A model generated the notes under the pieces. The model was given only the letters and a program-made list of their open reading frames with translations, did no database searches and was not told the origin of the DNA. Positions 5,897 to 6,061 of a stretch of 6,061 nt of DNA are shown here, one piece after another (position 1 is the first letter of the stretch; each line of letters begins with the position of its first letter). Position numbers and translations under genes: made by a program. Source of the DNA: Deltaproteobacteria bacterium UBA2385 (GTDB taxonomy: Bacteria > Myxococcota_A > UBA796 > UBA2385); contig DDSR01000093.1 in the NCBI GenBank assembly GCA_002343455.1, positions 20,196 through 26,256 of the forward strand, given 5' to 3'.

Positions 5897-6061
5897 TCGA
5901 GACCTCGGGGTAGTGGGAGGACGCTACCATGCCTGCTGGATCGTCGACATGCCTGCAGGGGGGCTTTCAATCCTTTGACATGATGGGCCCGCTGCTTCGG
6001 TAGGCTTGCCGACCGGAGTTCCATACCCCGGACCCACCGCTGCCCCGTCGCCCCCCCCAGG
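5897..6061 (-). promoter_or_regulatory. Upstream region of the protease gene with 20-bp-periodic direct repeat
   Basis: The 165 bp ahead of the protease hold a GAGG ribosome site (5903-5906) and two copies of a 12-bp element: CATGCCTGCTGG at 5928-5939 and CATGCCTGCAGG at 5948-5959. They differ at one base and lie exactly 20 bp apart, close to two helical turns, as expected for cooperative regulator binding. A minus-strand TTGAAA (5965-5970) could be a -35, but no acceptable -10 lies 16-18 bp downstream. An imperfect stem (5997-6016) lies further upstream with no U-run. I see no convincing gene in the right-hand 100 bp. Confidence 0.4.

Noticed and set aside
4440..5930. Open reading frame of 496 codons on the minus strand overlapping the protease
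   Set aside because: It is a shifted frame of the protease. The protease frame has all catalytic motifs and a signal peptide, while this one is Arg/Gly-rich with no domain.
5975..5980. Perfect TTGACA on the plus strand as promoter for a divergent gene
   Set aside because: At 16-18 bp spacing there is no usable -10; the closest, TAGGCT, needs 20 bp. No open frame begins downstream before the window ends.
5893..6060. Minus-strand frame open from the right edge, ending in a TGA that overlaps the protease ATG
   Set aside because: ATGA overlap would suggest a coupled upstream gene, but the 55 residues show no domain, codon use shifts away from G/C third positions after the first third, and the repeated element and GAGG site look non-coding. 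Sequence to the right would decide.

Overview
The window is strongly GC-rich. It carries four protein-coding genes, all on the minus strand: one is cut by the left edge and three are complete. I see no tRNA, rRNA, CRISPR array, insertion sequence or phage gene. The Asp-Gly-Gly-Ala linkers in a secreted protease, the surface lipoproteins and the GGC/GCC-rich coding bias suggest a myxobacterium-like (Myxococcota / former Deltaproteobacteria) chromosome. That is inference from style; another high-GC phylum such as Gemmatimonadota is not excluded.

Layout in the direction of transcription (right to left): (1) 6061-5897 is a leader region with a 12-bp element repeated directly at a 20-bp period, ahead of (2) a surface-anchored subtilisin-type lipoprotein protease at 5896-4277. 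A 103-bp gap with a weak hairpin, a possible -10 and a hairpin covering the ribosome binding site leads to (3) a 940-residue UPF0182 (COG1615) membrane protein at 4173-1351. A 111-bp gap with the best promoter of the window leads to (4) a 214-residue lipoprotein at 1239-595 with a polyproline stalk and a glycine-rich tail. A convincing intrinsic terminator follows at 555-582. After a 176-bp leader with two inverted repeats comes (5) a single-RRM, glycine-rich RNA-binding protein starting at 378 and running off the left edge.

Three consecutive genes encode cell-envelope proteins: a protease lipoprotein, a polytopic membrane protein with a very large extracytoplasmic part, and a small lipoprotein. 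The spacings of about 100 bp and the promoter-like sequences between them argue against one tight operon, although read-through is possible because no strong terminator lies between them. The RRM gene is insulated by the terminator and is functionally separate.

I found no obviously new multi-gene system. The points most worth following are the repeated element upstream of the protease, the hairpin that pairs with the Shine-Dalgarno sequence of the UPF0182 gene, the unassigned domain of the 214-residue lipoprotein, and the two-cysteine C-terminal domain of the protease.
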